Made by a program: the position numbers and the translations under genes. The notes below the pieces were generated by a model. That model was not told the DNA's origin. It saw only the letters and a list, made by a program, of their open reading frames with translations, and did not search any database. Shown here one piece after another: positions 46,108 to 54,430 of a DNA stretch of 64,000 nt (position 1 is its first letter; every line of letters starts with the position of its first letter). The stretch is from Paracoccaceae bacterium. GTDB taxonomy: Bacteria; Pseudomonadota; Alphaproteobacteria; Rhodobacterales; Rhodobacteraceae. The stretch lies in NCBI GenBank assembly GCA_033344815.1, contig JAWPMR010000001.1, positions 1,474,136 to 1,538,135 on the forward strand. The letters run 5' to 3'.

Positions 46108-47391
46108 ATGAAGACCAACCGACCTCTAGCAGCTTTGAGTGCGCTGCTGGCAGCCCCCGCTCTCGCGAACCCTATTGATCTGATACGACCTGATGCGCCG
46201 GAACTGGCCGCCTATGGTCTGTTGCCAATTGGGGTGCAAACGCTGGAACTGTCGCATCCGGGTCAGATCGATGTGGTCAATGTGGATGGCGATGACGCAC
46301 CTGTCTATGACCGCCCGCTGAAGGCCGAGATCTGGTATCCTGCAGCGCCCGGCACCACGCCCGGTGGCACATATCGCGCCTATCTGCGTGATGGAAAGAC
46401 CGAAGTCACACTGACCGGACGCGCCGCGCGCGATGCCCCCCCTGCGGCGCAGGGACGTTATCCGCTGATCATCATCAGCCATGGCTATCCGGGCAATCGC
46501 TTCCTGATGTCGCATCTGGGCGAAAACCTTGCCTCCAAGGGGTTTGTGACGGTTTCCATTGACCACACGGACAGCACCTATTCGGATCAGAACCTGTTTG
46601 GCTCCACCTTGCTGAACCGTCCGATCGACCAACGCTTTGTGCTCGATGAGATGACAAATCTTGGGGGGGATCTTGGCGCTTTGATCAATACCGGTGTCGT
46701 CGGCATCATCGGCTATTCCATGGGGGGATACGGCGCGCTGGTCTTTGGCGGTGCTGGCGTGACCCAATCGGCCACCGAATACAGCTGGGGCGCGCCCAAC
46801 GGCCTGTTGGCCCGGCATCTTGCCGGCTCGGACAGCCATGAGGCCCTTGTTGATCCGCGTGTGCGGGCGATTATTGCCATTGGACCCTGGGGGCGCAACG
46901 CGGATTTCTGGGATGCCAACGGCATGGGCGGGCTGCGAGTTCCGACCCTGTTCATGGCCGGCAGCGCCGATGACGTCTCTGTCTATGAGACAATCCGCAC
47001 GATCTTCGCTGAAGCCGGTGGCACGGACCGGCATCTGCTGACCTTTGATCACGCCAATCACAATGCTGCCGCACCGATCCCGGCACCCATCGAATCCTGG
47101 ACCCCGGTGGAGGATCTGGATATCACCCCCTTCGAACATTATGCCGACCCGGTCTGGGACACGACCCGCATGAATAACATCGCCCAGCATTTCGCGACTG
47201 CTTTCATGGACTTGCACCTCAAAGGGGACATCAGCAAGAGCGCCTATCTCGATCTTATCGAGGAGTCAGAGGACGGCATTCAGGCGCTGGATGAAGAAGG
47301 CAAGCCGACTGAGGATCATACATATTGGACCGGATTTGCCCCCCGCACCGCCAAAGGGCTGAGGTTTGAAACCCTTCTGGAGGGCGAATAG
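46108..47391 (+). CDS. Secreted alpha/beta hydrolase (dienelactone hydrolase/PAF-acetylhydrolase type)
   Basis: A 427-residue protein with a cleavable signal peptide (MKTNRPLAALSALLAAPALA) and an alpha/beta-hydrolase domain. The oxyanion segment is YPLIIISHGYPGNRFL, the nucleophile elbow IIGYSMGGYGALVFG (Ser in GYSMGG), and a late His in LTFDHANHN. The start at 46108 has GGAG nine bases upstream; a longer frame from 45979 was rejected. Predicted periplasmic or extracellular esterase; substrate not known. Downstream the next gene starts 187 bases later, with nothing else between them. Confidence 0.85.
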   Translation: MKTNRPLAALSALLAAPALANPIDLIRPDAPELAAYGLLPIGVQTLELSHPGQIDVVNVDGDDAPVYDRPLKAEIWYPAAPGTTPGGTYRAYLRDGKTEVTLTGRAARDAPPAAQGRYPLIIISHGYPGNRFLMSHLGENLASKGFVTVSIDHTDSTYSDQNLFGSTLLNRPIDQRFVLDEMTNLGGDLGALINTGVVGIIGYSMGGYGALVFGGAGVTQSATEYSWGAPNGLLARHLAGSDSHEALVDPRVRAIIAIGPWGRNADFWDANGMGGLRVPTLFMAGSADDVSVYETIRTIFAEAGGTDRHLLTFDHANHNAAAPIPAPIESWTPVEDLDITPFEHYADPVWDTTRMNNIAQHFATAFMDLHLKGDISKSAYLDLIEESEDGIQALDEEGKPTEDHTYWTGFAPRTAKGLRFETLLEGE

Positions 47392-47578
47392 GTAGGTTCT
47401 GGTGTGCAGAACGCGCGCCTTGGTCGATCAAAAATGCGGGCGGGCATTCCGCAAGCAAGCCAAAGTGGAGTGTTGCAATGCCAGCGGAGCGTGACCATTT
47501 TTCTCGCGGACATCCCGCTTGGTGCATAAGGTGGGTCACCGGGCTGCAAAGTATTTTTGCCGGGCAACCAGTGCAGCC

Positions 47579-48121
47579 ATGATCCGCATTTTCAGAGACG
47601 CCCTCATCGGGATTGCAGCCATTTGCTGGACCACAGTAGCCCTTGCCCAGACCCTGACCGCTGAGGACCAGCGCGACCTGGCAGCCGTTGTCGAGCAATT
47701 CCTCGCAGATACGCGCGCGCTGAATGTGTCCGGCGTGGTCGAAACCATGCCCCCGTCAGTGATCGCCGATCTCGCCCACCGCAACGATATGACCGAAACG
47801 GAACTGATCAGCGCAGTGGTCGAGGCGATGGAAGCGGCGATGGAGTCGGTGGCGTTGCTCGAGGTTCAGATGGACAGCACAGCAGCGGTCCTGGGCGAAA
47901 CATCGGCTGGGCGGATCTTTGTCCTCTTGCCGACAATGACGCTTATGCAGGTCGGGGACGCCGTCTATCGTGCCGGGTCTCACACATTGGCATTCAAAGA
48001 GACCGGTCAGTGGTCTCTCATCCGTCTTGATGAACCGAGCCAGCGCCAGATGCTGGTGAATGCCCTGCCCGAATTCACGGGCATCACCTTTCCCGAAGCA
48101 AGCTTGGAACAGATTGAATAG
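47579..48121 (+). CDS. Small exported protein of unknown function
   Basis: A 180-residue protein beginning with a signal peptide (MIRIFRDALIGIAAICWTT, cleavage likely after ALAQ). The mature part is helical in its first half (LTAEDQRDLAAVVEQFLADT, TETELISAVVEAMEAAMESV) and has a beta-rich second half (GRIFVLLPTMTLMQVGDAV). No known domain is seen. The start at 47579 follows GGGCAACC and removes an upstream extension. A Rho-independent hairpin lies 44 bases downstream, shared with the convergent VPLPA-CTERM gene. Confidence 0.7.
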   Translation: MIRIFRDALIGIAAICWTTVALAQTLTAEDQRDLAAVVEQFLADTRALNVSGVVETMPPSVIADLAHRNDMTETELISAVVEAMEAAMESVALLEVQMDSTAAVLGETSAGRIFVLLPTMTLMQVGDAVYRAGSHTLAFKETGQWSLIRLDEPSQRQMLVNALPEFTGITFPEASLEQIE

Positions 48122-48164
48122 GGCCCTGATCACGGGGACTGCGCTGTTGCGATCCGCGCAAAAA

Positions 48165-48190
48165 AAAGCCCGCGAAATCAAGCGGGCTTT
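48165..48190 (-). terminator. Terminator between exported protein and VPLPA-CTERM gene
   Basis: AAAGCCCGC (48165-48173) pairs with GCGGGCTTT (48182-48190), loop of 8 bases. On the minus strand the stem is followed by a continuous T-tract, a classical terminator for the VPLPA-CTERM gene. On the plus strand CTTTCTTGTTT follows, so it may be bidirectional. Confidence 0.92.
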
Positions 48191-48212
48191 CTTGTTTGAT
48201 TATATGAAGGGC

Positions 48213-48977
48213 TCAGGCCGCTTTTTGCTTGCGTCTGCGCATCGCGCCCAAGGCTCCAAGGCCGCCCAACAACAGCAGACCCGCCGCAGGAACCGGCACA
48301 GGCGAGATGTTGATGTTGATGTCGCCGTGGCTCCGTCCGGAAATGTTATCCAAGGACTTTGCTACGTAATTCGTATTGGTCGCCTGTGAAAGAATGTTCC
48401 AGGTGAACCAGCCCGCGCCGCCGACGCCTTGGTTTTTGTCATTTGCGCTCTCGCCCAATTGGAAAGGAATTTCCTTTGGATCAAGCGGGAACGGCGTCAA
48501 AGTCATCATCAGACCGTCGAGAAGGCCAACGCCCGTCAGGGTCGCCGATTTGATGTTATAGTAGGACCATGTATCCTTCAGCGCGTCTTTCTCCGCAGTT
48601 GTCAGACCATTGGCAAAACCGCCATCCATGGTGCCACCGCCGCCTGGAGCATTCGGGTTGAGCAGATCATACTCGACAGCAAGATCCATCTGCAGGTCGG
48701 TGTCACTGTTGTTTGCGATGCGGCCGTCAAGGGACGCTGTCACGTTGTTTGCACCGACGTTGAATTTGCCAGCGCCGCCGACAAACTGCCAGTAGTTGCT
48801 AGCAGCAGATCCAAAAATACCGGGCAGCCATACGGTGTGGAAATTGCTTCCGGATTTTACGCTCGTGGCGTTGTAGTCGCCCTCATACATTGTCGCGGCA
48901 TCTGCCTCGCCTCCCAGCAAAACAGCGGCCGATACCGCCAAAGCGATCGCGCCTGTTTTAAGTAAGTTAAGACTCAT
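48213..48977 (-). CDS. VPLPA-CTERM sorting domain protein
   Basis: A 254-residue exported protein. N-terminal signal peptide (MSLNLLKTGAIALAVSAAVL, cleavage near EADAA), a beta-rich Gly/Asn-rich body, and at the extreme C-terminus the tripartite sorting signal PVPAAGLLLLGGLGALG followed by RRRKQK. That is the VPLPA-type of exosortase recognition sequence (VPVPA here) typical of Rhodobacterales. Such proteins are cut and anchored by an exosortase-like enzyme, which is not in this window. The start has GAGGAATG upstream. Role of the body unknown. Confidence 0.88.
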   Translation of the reverse strand: MSLNLLKTGAIALAVSAAVLLGGEADAATMYEGDYNATSVKSGSNFHTVWLPGIFGSAASNYWQFVGGAGKFNVGANNVTASLDGRIANNSDTDLQMDLAVEYDLLNPNAPGGGGTMDGGFANGLTTAEKDALKDTWSYYNIKSATLTGVGLLDGLMMTLTPFPLDPKEIPFQLGESANDKNQGVGGAGWFTWNILSQATNTNYVAKSLDNISGRSHGDININISPVPVPAAGLLLLGGLGALGAMRRRKQKAA

Positions 48978-49365
48978 TCAATCATTCCTCGTTCCGCTCA
49001 AATGAGCGCCTGGACGATTGCAATTACCGCCGCGCAGCCGCTGCTCATCTAGCACTTGTTAATTCTTCTGTTATGCGACCGGCAATCGGTCACAAGTCCG
49101 ATCAAAAAACAGGCGGAAAACAGGCCAGCAGGCAATAATACTAAAAACCGCTCGCATCGCGGGAAATTCCATCCGTCATATGGGAACAATCTTTGGTGCC
49201 ACACGTCATTTTTGGTCTTTTCCACCGTTTTCATTCGCTTTTTAGCGCACCTCATCACCCTCCACATCGAGTGATTCGTTTTCATAAACTGGCACTGGCA
49301 AGCCTTCCCCATAGGCACCGGCTCTGTCATACTTGGCTCAACTCATAAATGAGGTTCGAGCCCCC
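48978..49365. other. Intergenic region upstream of parE
   Basis: About 390 bases between the divergent VPLPA-CTERM and parE genes. Short frames on both strands were judged spurious. It should contain both promoters, but no convincing hexamer pair, repeat or RNA gene was found. The segment GGTTCGAGCCCC at 49353 resembles a tRNA T-arm by chance only. Confidence 0.45.
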
Positions 49366-51324
49366 ATGCCCAACGATCTGCTGTCCAACACGGACGCCCC
49401 CGCCTATGACGCCGCCTCCATCGAGGTCCTTGAAGGGCTGGAACCCGTGCGCAAACGCCCCGGCATGTACATCGGCGGCACCGATGAACGCGCCCTGCAC
49501 CATCTGGTGGCCGAAGTGCTCGACAACTCCATGGACGAGGCCGTCGCAGGCCACGCCAACCGGATCGAGGTCGAATTGCACGCCGATTACGCCGTCACCA
49601 TCCGCGACAATGGCCGGGGTATTCCCATCGATCCGCACCCAAAATTCCCGGACAAATCCGCGCTCGAGGTCATCCTGTGCACGCTCCATGCGGGCGGCAA
49701 ATTCTCCGGCAAAGCCTATGAAACCTCCGGCGGTCTGCACGGGGTCGGCGCTTCCGTGGTCAACGCGCTCAGCGATTCCATGGTCGTTCAGGTGGCCCGC
49801 AACAAGGAACTCCATGAACAACGCTTTTCACGCGGGCTTCCTCTGGGCCCCGTCGAAATGGTGGGGGCTGCCCCCAACCGGCGCGGCACCACCGTCACCT
49901 TCCACGCGGATGAAGAAATCTTTGGCTCCCACCGCTTCAAACCCGCGCGATTGTTCAAATCCATCCGCTCAAAGGCCTATCTGTTTTCGGGCGTCGAAAT
50001 CCGCTGGAAATCCCATATCGAGGACGGCGAAACTCCGACAGAGGCCACCTTCCACTTCCCCGGCGGCCTGTCGGACTACCTTAATGAAACGCTCGGCAAG
50101 GCCACAACCTACGCCGACAAACCCTTTGCCGGAACCGTTGATTTCAAAGAGAAATTCGGCCAACCGGGCAAGGTCGAATGGGCCATCAACTGGACCCCCT
50201 CGCGCGATGGCTTCATCCAATCCTACTGCAACACGGTCCCCACGCCCGAAGGCGGCACCCATGTCGCCGGGTTCTGGGCTGCGATCCTCAAGGGCATCAA
50301 GGCCTACGGTGAACTTTCAAACACCAAAAAAGCCGCCCAAATCACCCGTGAAGACCTCACATCGGGCGGCTGCGCGCTCGTTTCCTGTTTCATCGCCGAA
50401 CCCGCTTTTGTCGGCCAGACCAAGGACCGCCTCTCCACCGAGGCCGCGGCCAAAATGACTGAAGGCGCTGTGCGCGACCACTTCGACAACTGGCTGGCCA
50501 ATGACACGAAATCCGCCGGGGCCATCCTCGATTTTCTGGTGCTGCGCGCCGAAGAACGCCTGCGCCGACGTCAGGAAAAAGAGACCGCGCGCAAATCGGC
50601 CACCAAAAAGCTGCGCTTGCCCGGCAAACTCACCGATTGCACCTCCAAATCCCGTGAAGGCACCGAATTGTTCATCGTGGAGGGCGATTCAGCAGGTGGA
50701 TCGGGCAAAGGCGCGCGCAACCGCAACACGCAAGCGCTCCTGCCGCTCAAGGGTAAAATCCTCAACGTGCTGGGCGCGGCCTCCTCAAAACTCGGCACCA
50801 ATGCGGAGATTTCCGATCTCTGCGAGGCGCTGGGATGTGGCATGGGCACGCGCTTTAACCTTGATGATCTGCGCTATGACAAGATCATCATCATGACCGA
50901 CGCGGATGTGGACGGCGCTCATATCGCCGCCCTCCTGATGACGTTTTTCTTTACCCAGATGCGCCCGCTGATCGACGCCGGCCACCTCTACCTCGCCTGC
51001 CCGCCCCTGTTCCGCCTGACCCAAGGCGCCAAACGCGTCTATTGTCTGGATGAAGACGAGAAAAACGCCTGGCTGGAAAAAGGCCTCGGCGGCAAAGGCA
51101 AAATCGACGTCTCCCGCTTCAAGGGCCTTGGTGAAATGGACGCCAAGGATCTGAAAGAAACCACCATGGACCCGACGACGCGCAAACTCATCCGCGTGTC
51201 GATTGACGAGGACATGCCCGGCGAAACCGGCGATCTAGTCGAGCGTCTGATGGGGAAGAAGCCCGAACTGAGGTATCAATACATTCAGGAAAACGCGAAG
51301 TTTGTGGAGGAGTTGGATGTTTGA
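49366..51324 (+). CDS. parE: DNA topoisomerase IV subunit B
   Basis: The ATPase subunit of topoisomerase IV, which decatenates daughter chromosomes with ParC. The 652-residue protein has the GHKL ATPase domain (EVLDNSMDEAVAGHANRIEV, DNGRGIPIDPHPKFPDKSA, TSGGLHGVGASVVNALSD) and the Toprim domain (LFIVEGDSAGGSGKGARN, LPLKGKILN, MTDADVDGAHI). The GQTKDRLST segment and the C-terminal QYIQENAKFVEELDV are as expected. The shorter length and sequence favour ParE over GyrB. The start at 49366 has GAGG ten bases ahead. Its stop overlaps the ATG of the next gene. Confidence 0.95.
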   Translation: MPNDLLSNTDAPAYDAASIEVLEGLEPVRKRPGMYIGGTDERALHHLVAEVLDNSMDEAVAGHANRIEVELHADYAVTIRDNGRGIPIDPHPKFPDKSALEVILCTLHAGGKFSGKAYETSGGLHGVGASVVNALSDSMVVQVARNKELHEQRFSRGLPLGPVEMVGAAPNRRGTTVTFHADEEIFGSHRFKPARLFKSIRSKAYLFSGVEIRWKSHIEDGETPTEATFHFPGGLSDYLNETLGKATTYADKPFAGTVDFKEKFGQPGKVEWAINWTPSRDGFIQSYCNTVPTPEGGTHVAGFWAAILKGIKAYGELSNTKKAAQITREDLTSGGCALVSCFIAEPAFVGQTKDRLSTEAAAKMTEGAVRDHFDNWLANDTKSAGAILDFLVLRAEERLRRRQEKETARKSATKKLRLPGKLTDCTSKSREGTELFIVEGDSAGGSGKGARNRNTQALLPLKGKILNVLGAASSKLGTNAEISDLCEALGCGMGTRFNLDDLRYDKIIIMTDADVDGAHIAALLMTFFFTQMRPLIDAGHLYLACPPLFRLTQGAKRVYCLDEDEKNAWLEKGLGGKGKIDVSRFKGLGEMDAKDLKETTMDPTTRKLIRVSIDEDMPGETGDLVERLMGKKPELRYQYIQENAKFVEELDV

Positions 51325-52028
51325 TGGATGATGTATCGAAACGCCCACGCCTAGGAATTGCTTTAACGATCATTTACCTAACGGTCGTCGGTCTAATCGT
51401 TGTCGTCAACTGGCAAAGTTTCGCGCGACTTGAACCCAATGCTTGGGGAGACTTCTTGGCTGGATCACTTGGTCTTCTTGCGCTTTTCTGGCTCATACTA
51501 GGATATTTCCAGCAAGGTGATGAACTCCGAAACAGCGTAAGAGCACTGGAACAACAGTCAAAAGAACTTTCAGCTTCAGTGCAACAACAGCGTGATTTGG
51601 TAAAAAGTAACGAGAATGCAGCAAAGCTCGAAATTCAGCGGTTTTTGGGATCACTCGAGATTGAAGCAGCCAAATTACAGGATAACATGCGTTTTGACGC
51701 CCGGTTGCTGCCGTCCCTTTTAAGTGACTATGACTCTAACGGCAGAGCCCATTTAACGTTTTCACATGGCGTAAAAAGCGGTGCCGTGGAACAGCATGAT
51801 AATGAAGTGGCTGAACTCACCAAAGAAATTACAAAGATATTAGAAAACACAGAAACCCTGCAGGACATCCCGATACCAAATGAACAGGATCAGTTAATCC
51901 GCATTCTTCGAGTGCTCCATACAAAGCAAACAGAAGCGGCCGAGATGCGCAAATCTCTCGAGGCGAAGTTATCTGAAATCTCTGAAAAGCAAAGACTTCG
52001 CGCGATGAATCGACAAACCACTAGCTGA
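51324..52028 (+). CDS. Two-TM coiled-coil protein of unknown function
   Basis: A 234-residue protein not recognised as a named family. Two hydrophobic helices lie near the N-terminus (IALTIIYLTVVGLIVVVNW and FLAGSLGLLALFWLILGYF). They are followed by a long coiled coil (RNSVRALEQQSKELSASVQQ) and a second helical region near the C-terminus. The ATG at 51324 uses the last base of the parE stop (TGATG) with GGAGGAG upstream, so it is coupled to parE. Its base composition is clearly more AT-rich than parE's, with codon use unlike the neighbours, suggesting acquisition. Similar proteins in other bacteria are often found near phage or defence genes, but nothing here proves that. Confidence 0.75.
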   Translation: MDDVSKRPRLGIALTIIYLTVVGLIVVVNWQSFARLEPNAWGDFLAGSLGLLALFWLILGYFQQGDELRNSVRALEQQSKELSASVQQQRDLVKSNENAAKLEIQRFLGSLEIEAAKLQDNMRFDARLLPSLLSDYDSNGRAHLTFSHGVKSGAVEQHDNEVAELTKEITKILENTETLQDIPIPNEQDQLIRILRVLHTKQTEAAEMRKSLEAKLSEISEKQRLRAMNRQTTS

Positions 52029-52066
52029 CTCCAAAGAACCAGCCATCGTTTAGAAATACGCCCGAC

Positions 52067-52560
52067 CCTCCCCACGGGAGGGCGCACTTCGTGCACCCTG
52101 GTCTTCGACCGCTCCGGCCTCAAACTGTCCACTGGACAGTTTACAAAACGCCCTCCGGCCCGAGGTCGGGCGCGGCCCATTCGATCTGTTTCACTTGATA
52201 TCCGCTACGTCCGGGGCTCCGCCCGTTCAGATCTCAAACTCTCTCCCAGAGAGTTTGCAAGACGGTCCTCACCCATCCCCCACGGGGAGGGCGCATTTCA
52301 TGCCCCCTCGATGCTATCGCATCCTTCCGGGCTGAAACTATCCACTGGACAGTTTGCAAAACGCCCTCCGACCCGAGGGTGAAACAGGAATCAGAAACCT
52401 GCCAGTGGCTGGTTTCCCTGTTGAGCGGGCGGAGCCCCGTACGGGCGTGGCACTAACTTCTGTTTCACGATGTACCCGGACACAGTTTTGAGCATTACTC
52501 ACCGCCCCGGGGCTCCGCCCGTTCGCGGCTCAAGCGCTCCCCGGAGCGTTTGCCGGGCTA
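52067..52560. repeat. Cluster of five hairpin repeats with duplicated GC-rich flanks
   Basis: Five related hairpins with 9-base arms and loops of 2-3 bases lie at 52122-52142, 52236-52256, 52335-52355, 52395-52415 and 52532-52551. All arms begin AA or AAA and end TT or TTT (for example AAACTGTCC with GGACAGTTT), and the tail TTTGC follows three of them. Flanking blocks recur: CCGGGGCTCCGCCCGTTC at 52211 and 52507 (its core inverted at 52427-52439), and CAAAACGCCCTCCG at 52144 and 52357. The region has no open frame worth calling and looks like a mosaic of degenerate mobile intergenic repeats. Confidence 0.8.
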
Positions 52561-52584
52561 GGCCCGGATCGCCGCTCTCCCCAA

Positions 52585-52628
52585 CCGTACACAGGTCGGT
52601 GTACAGCCTGTGTACAGGTTGTGTACGG
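52585..52628. promoter_or_regulatory. Four spaced GTAC boxes upstream of the lipoprotein gene
   Basis: GTAC occurs at 52587, 52601, 52612 and 52623, that is with spacings of 14, 11 and 11 bases. The outer limits CCGTACACA and TGTGTACGG are reverse complements. A spacing close to one DNA turn suggests a tandem protein-binding site, but no regulator is known here. It lies about 160 bases upstream of the lipoprotein start. The rest of 52029-52784 contains no gene. Confidence 0.45.
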
Positions 52629-52784
52629 ATGTCACAGACCATTTTCCTCCTTCAAGGCTCCTGTCGCACAGTGTCGACCCGGGGCCCCATCCCCGCCACA
52701 GACACCAAAAATCCTGACGCGGAATTTACCGCATCTGCCAATTTTCACCTTGATCCCGCCCCCTGTTTCAGGCCCACTCACACC

Positions 52785-53474
52785 ATGCGCGCACTCTTCA
52801 CAGGCCTGATCATTTCATCCGTTTTTCTGTCGTCATGCGGTCGCCCGTTGACTCCGACTGAAACGGCATTTGCTCAAGCAATTCATGGGGATACGCTCGA
52901 CATCTCCAAGGTGCGTCTGGTGGATGGCGCCCCCACCCGCGCCGTCACCTTCGAGCGCAAACCGCGCCCGCGCACCACCTGCCGCGAGCGCATCGTGCCA
53001 CCCGTCAAGGCCGAAACCGTGACGTCAAAACCCGCTGCCGTCGCGCTTTACAATCACATCCTGTTTGATCGCGACTGGTATCTGGACGACTATCTCCCTG
53101 AATACCCTAACGAAATCGGCCTTGTGGCCGCCATGCTCTTTGCCCATGAGATGGTCCATGTGTGGCAATGGCAGAACCGGAAACAGACGGGCTACACCCC
53201 ATTGCGCGCCGCTTTTGAACATGATGGCGCGCGTGATCCCTACCTGTTTGATCTGGATGCCAACCCACAGTTCAGCGATTTCGGCTTTGAACAGCAAGGG
53301 GCCATTATGGAAGAATTCGTCTGTTGCCGCGCGCTGGATCCAACCGCGCCGCGCACGCAGCGTCTACACGATATGATTTCCCAAGCCATGCCCGTGACGC
53401 CACTCCCGGATGCACGCGAGTACTCCGTTGGCCTCCCGTGGGAAGGCGTTGAATTAAAAGGGATTTGCAGTTAG
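52785..53474 (+). CDS. Putative lipoprotein with HEMVH metallopeptidase-like motif
   Basis: A 229-residue protein with a lipoprotein signal (MRALFTGLIISSVFLSSC, Cys18 lipidated). Residues 121-125 read HEMVH within LFAHEMVHVWQWQNRK, the HExxH zinc-binding pattern, followed about 55 residues later by acidic EEFVCC. Two Cys residues there could pair. A zinc-dependent peptidase is plausible but not proved. I chose the ATG at 52785 over starts far upstream because it alone gives a signal peptide. It is convergent with the cytochrome gene; the two stop codons touch. Confidence 0.8.
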   Translation: MRALFTGLIISSVFLSSCGRPLTPTETAFAQAIHGDTLDISKVRLVDGAPTRAVTFERKPRPRTTCRERIVPPVKAETVTSKPAAVALYNHILFDRDWYLDDYLPEYPNEIGLVAAMLFAHEMVHVWQWQNRKQTGYTPLRAAFEHDGARDPYLFDLDANPQFSDFGFEQQGAIMEEFVCCRALDPTAPRTQRLHDMISQAMPVTPLPDAREYSVGLPWEGVELKGICS

Positions 53475-53885
53475 TCAGGGCCGCTGCACAGTTTCCAGAA
53501 AAAGCAGCAGATCAGCCTGTGTTGCCGTGGTGCGCAGGCGCGTGCGATCGACACGAACGCGCTTTTTTCGATCGCTTTGAAGCCCGGTGAAACCAACCAT
53601 CTGGCGACCCCTCATCCCTCCGATGGCGTATCCCTCCAGGACCGCAGCCGTTTCATAGACGGGGAATGTGCCACCGTTCCGGCTGCGCAATCGCGTGAGA
53701 TCCGGCGGTGTTTTACTCAGGCCAAAAACGCCACCGCCACCGCCGCCCTTTGCATCACCACCGTGACAAGCCGCGCAATTCGCAGCGTAAAGCGCCGCGC
53801 CTCGGCGCACATCATCTCTCCCAGACCCACTGCACGCTGTCACCAGCGCAGAAATCAATAACAATAACAGACTTGGACGGATCAC
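53475..53885 (-). CDS. Class I cytochrome c lipoprotein
   Basis: A 136-residue exported cytochrome. The N-terminus is a lipoprotein signal ending LVTAC (Cys18); the single haem site is CAACH (Cys37-His41) followed by GGDAKGGGGGGVFG. A likely Met sixth ligand lies in GGMRGRQMVGF, and the basic C-terminus follows. It resembles small membrane-tethered electron carriers. Being convergent with the HEMVH lipoprotein, it is probably an independent transcript. Confidence 0.88.
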   Translation of the reverse strand: MIRPSLLLLLISALVTACSGSGRDDVRRGAALYAANCAACHGGDAKGGGGGGVFGLSKTPPDLTRLRSRNGGTFPVYETAAVLEGYAIGGMRGRQMVGFTGLQSDRKKRVRVDRTRLRTTATQADLLLFLETVQRP

Positions 53886-53995
53886 CGAAGAACCCTCGTA
53901 TTTTCACGTATTTGACGCAGCTGCGTTCAATCAAGCTTGCTCAAATGATGTCGCACCTGCATGGTCACACGACACATCATAAAGGAGATGTATGA

Positions 53996-54430
53996 ATGGC
54001 CCATTACGCGGCAATTATGTTGTTGGCCGGCATTGGCATTCCGCTGCTTGCAGCTCTTAACGCCGCATTGGGCGTCCGGATCGGATCGCCTGCCGCAGCC
54101 GCTACGGTGCTGTTTGCAGTCGCTTTTACGTCCTGCGTCGTGGTGATGTTAGTGACTGGCCCGCAGGCTCTCACCAAGGTGGCATCTGCACCAAGACATC
54201 TGTTTCTGGCCGGTATTCTGATTGCCTTTTATGTGCTCACAATCACCTATATCGCACCCACTTTCGGCGTCGGAAATGCGGTTTTTTTCGTGCTGTTGGG
54301 ACAATTGATAAGCGCCGCTGCGATTGATCACTTTGGGCTGTTCGGCGCGCGGATAAACCCCATGGACGGGACACGCACGCTCGGCATCGCATTGATGACC
54401 GCAGGCGTTTTCATCACCCAAAAAGCCTAG
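53996..54430 (+). CDS. YdcZ/DUF606-type small DMT transporter
   Basis: A 144-residue membrane protein with about five helices, consistent with the YdcZ (DUF606) branch of the drug/metabolite transporters: IMLLAGIGIPLLAALNAALG, AVFFVLLGQLISAAAIDHFG, and the C-terminal GTRTLGIALMTAGVFITQ. YdcZ proteins usually act as pairs or dimers. AAAGGAG upstream is a strong ribosome-binding site. Substrate unknown. Its stop overlaps that of the convergent Ldh gene. Confidence 0.82.
   Translation: MAHYAAIMLLAGIGIPLLAALNAALGVRIGSPAAAATVLFAVAFTSCVVVMLVTGPQALTKVASAPRHLFLAGILIAFYVLTITYIAPTFGVGNAVFFVLLGQLISAAAIDHFGLFGARINPMDGTRTLGIALMTAGVFITQKA

Noticed and set aside
49049-49330. 93-codon minus-strand frame upstream of parE
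   Set aside because: No ribosome-binding site or similarity; sits in the promoter interval of two divergent genes.
49340-49372. tRNA-like T-arm GGTTCGAGCCCC
   Set aside because: No acceptor, D or anticodon arm can be built around it; chance match.
49349-50458. 369-codon open frame within parE in another plus frame
   Set aside because: Ser/Pro/Arg-rich translation typical of a frame-shifted reading of a GC-rich gene; ParE is certain.
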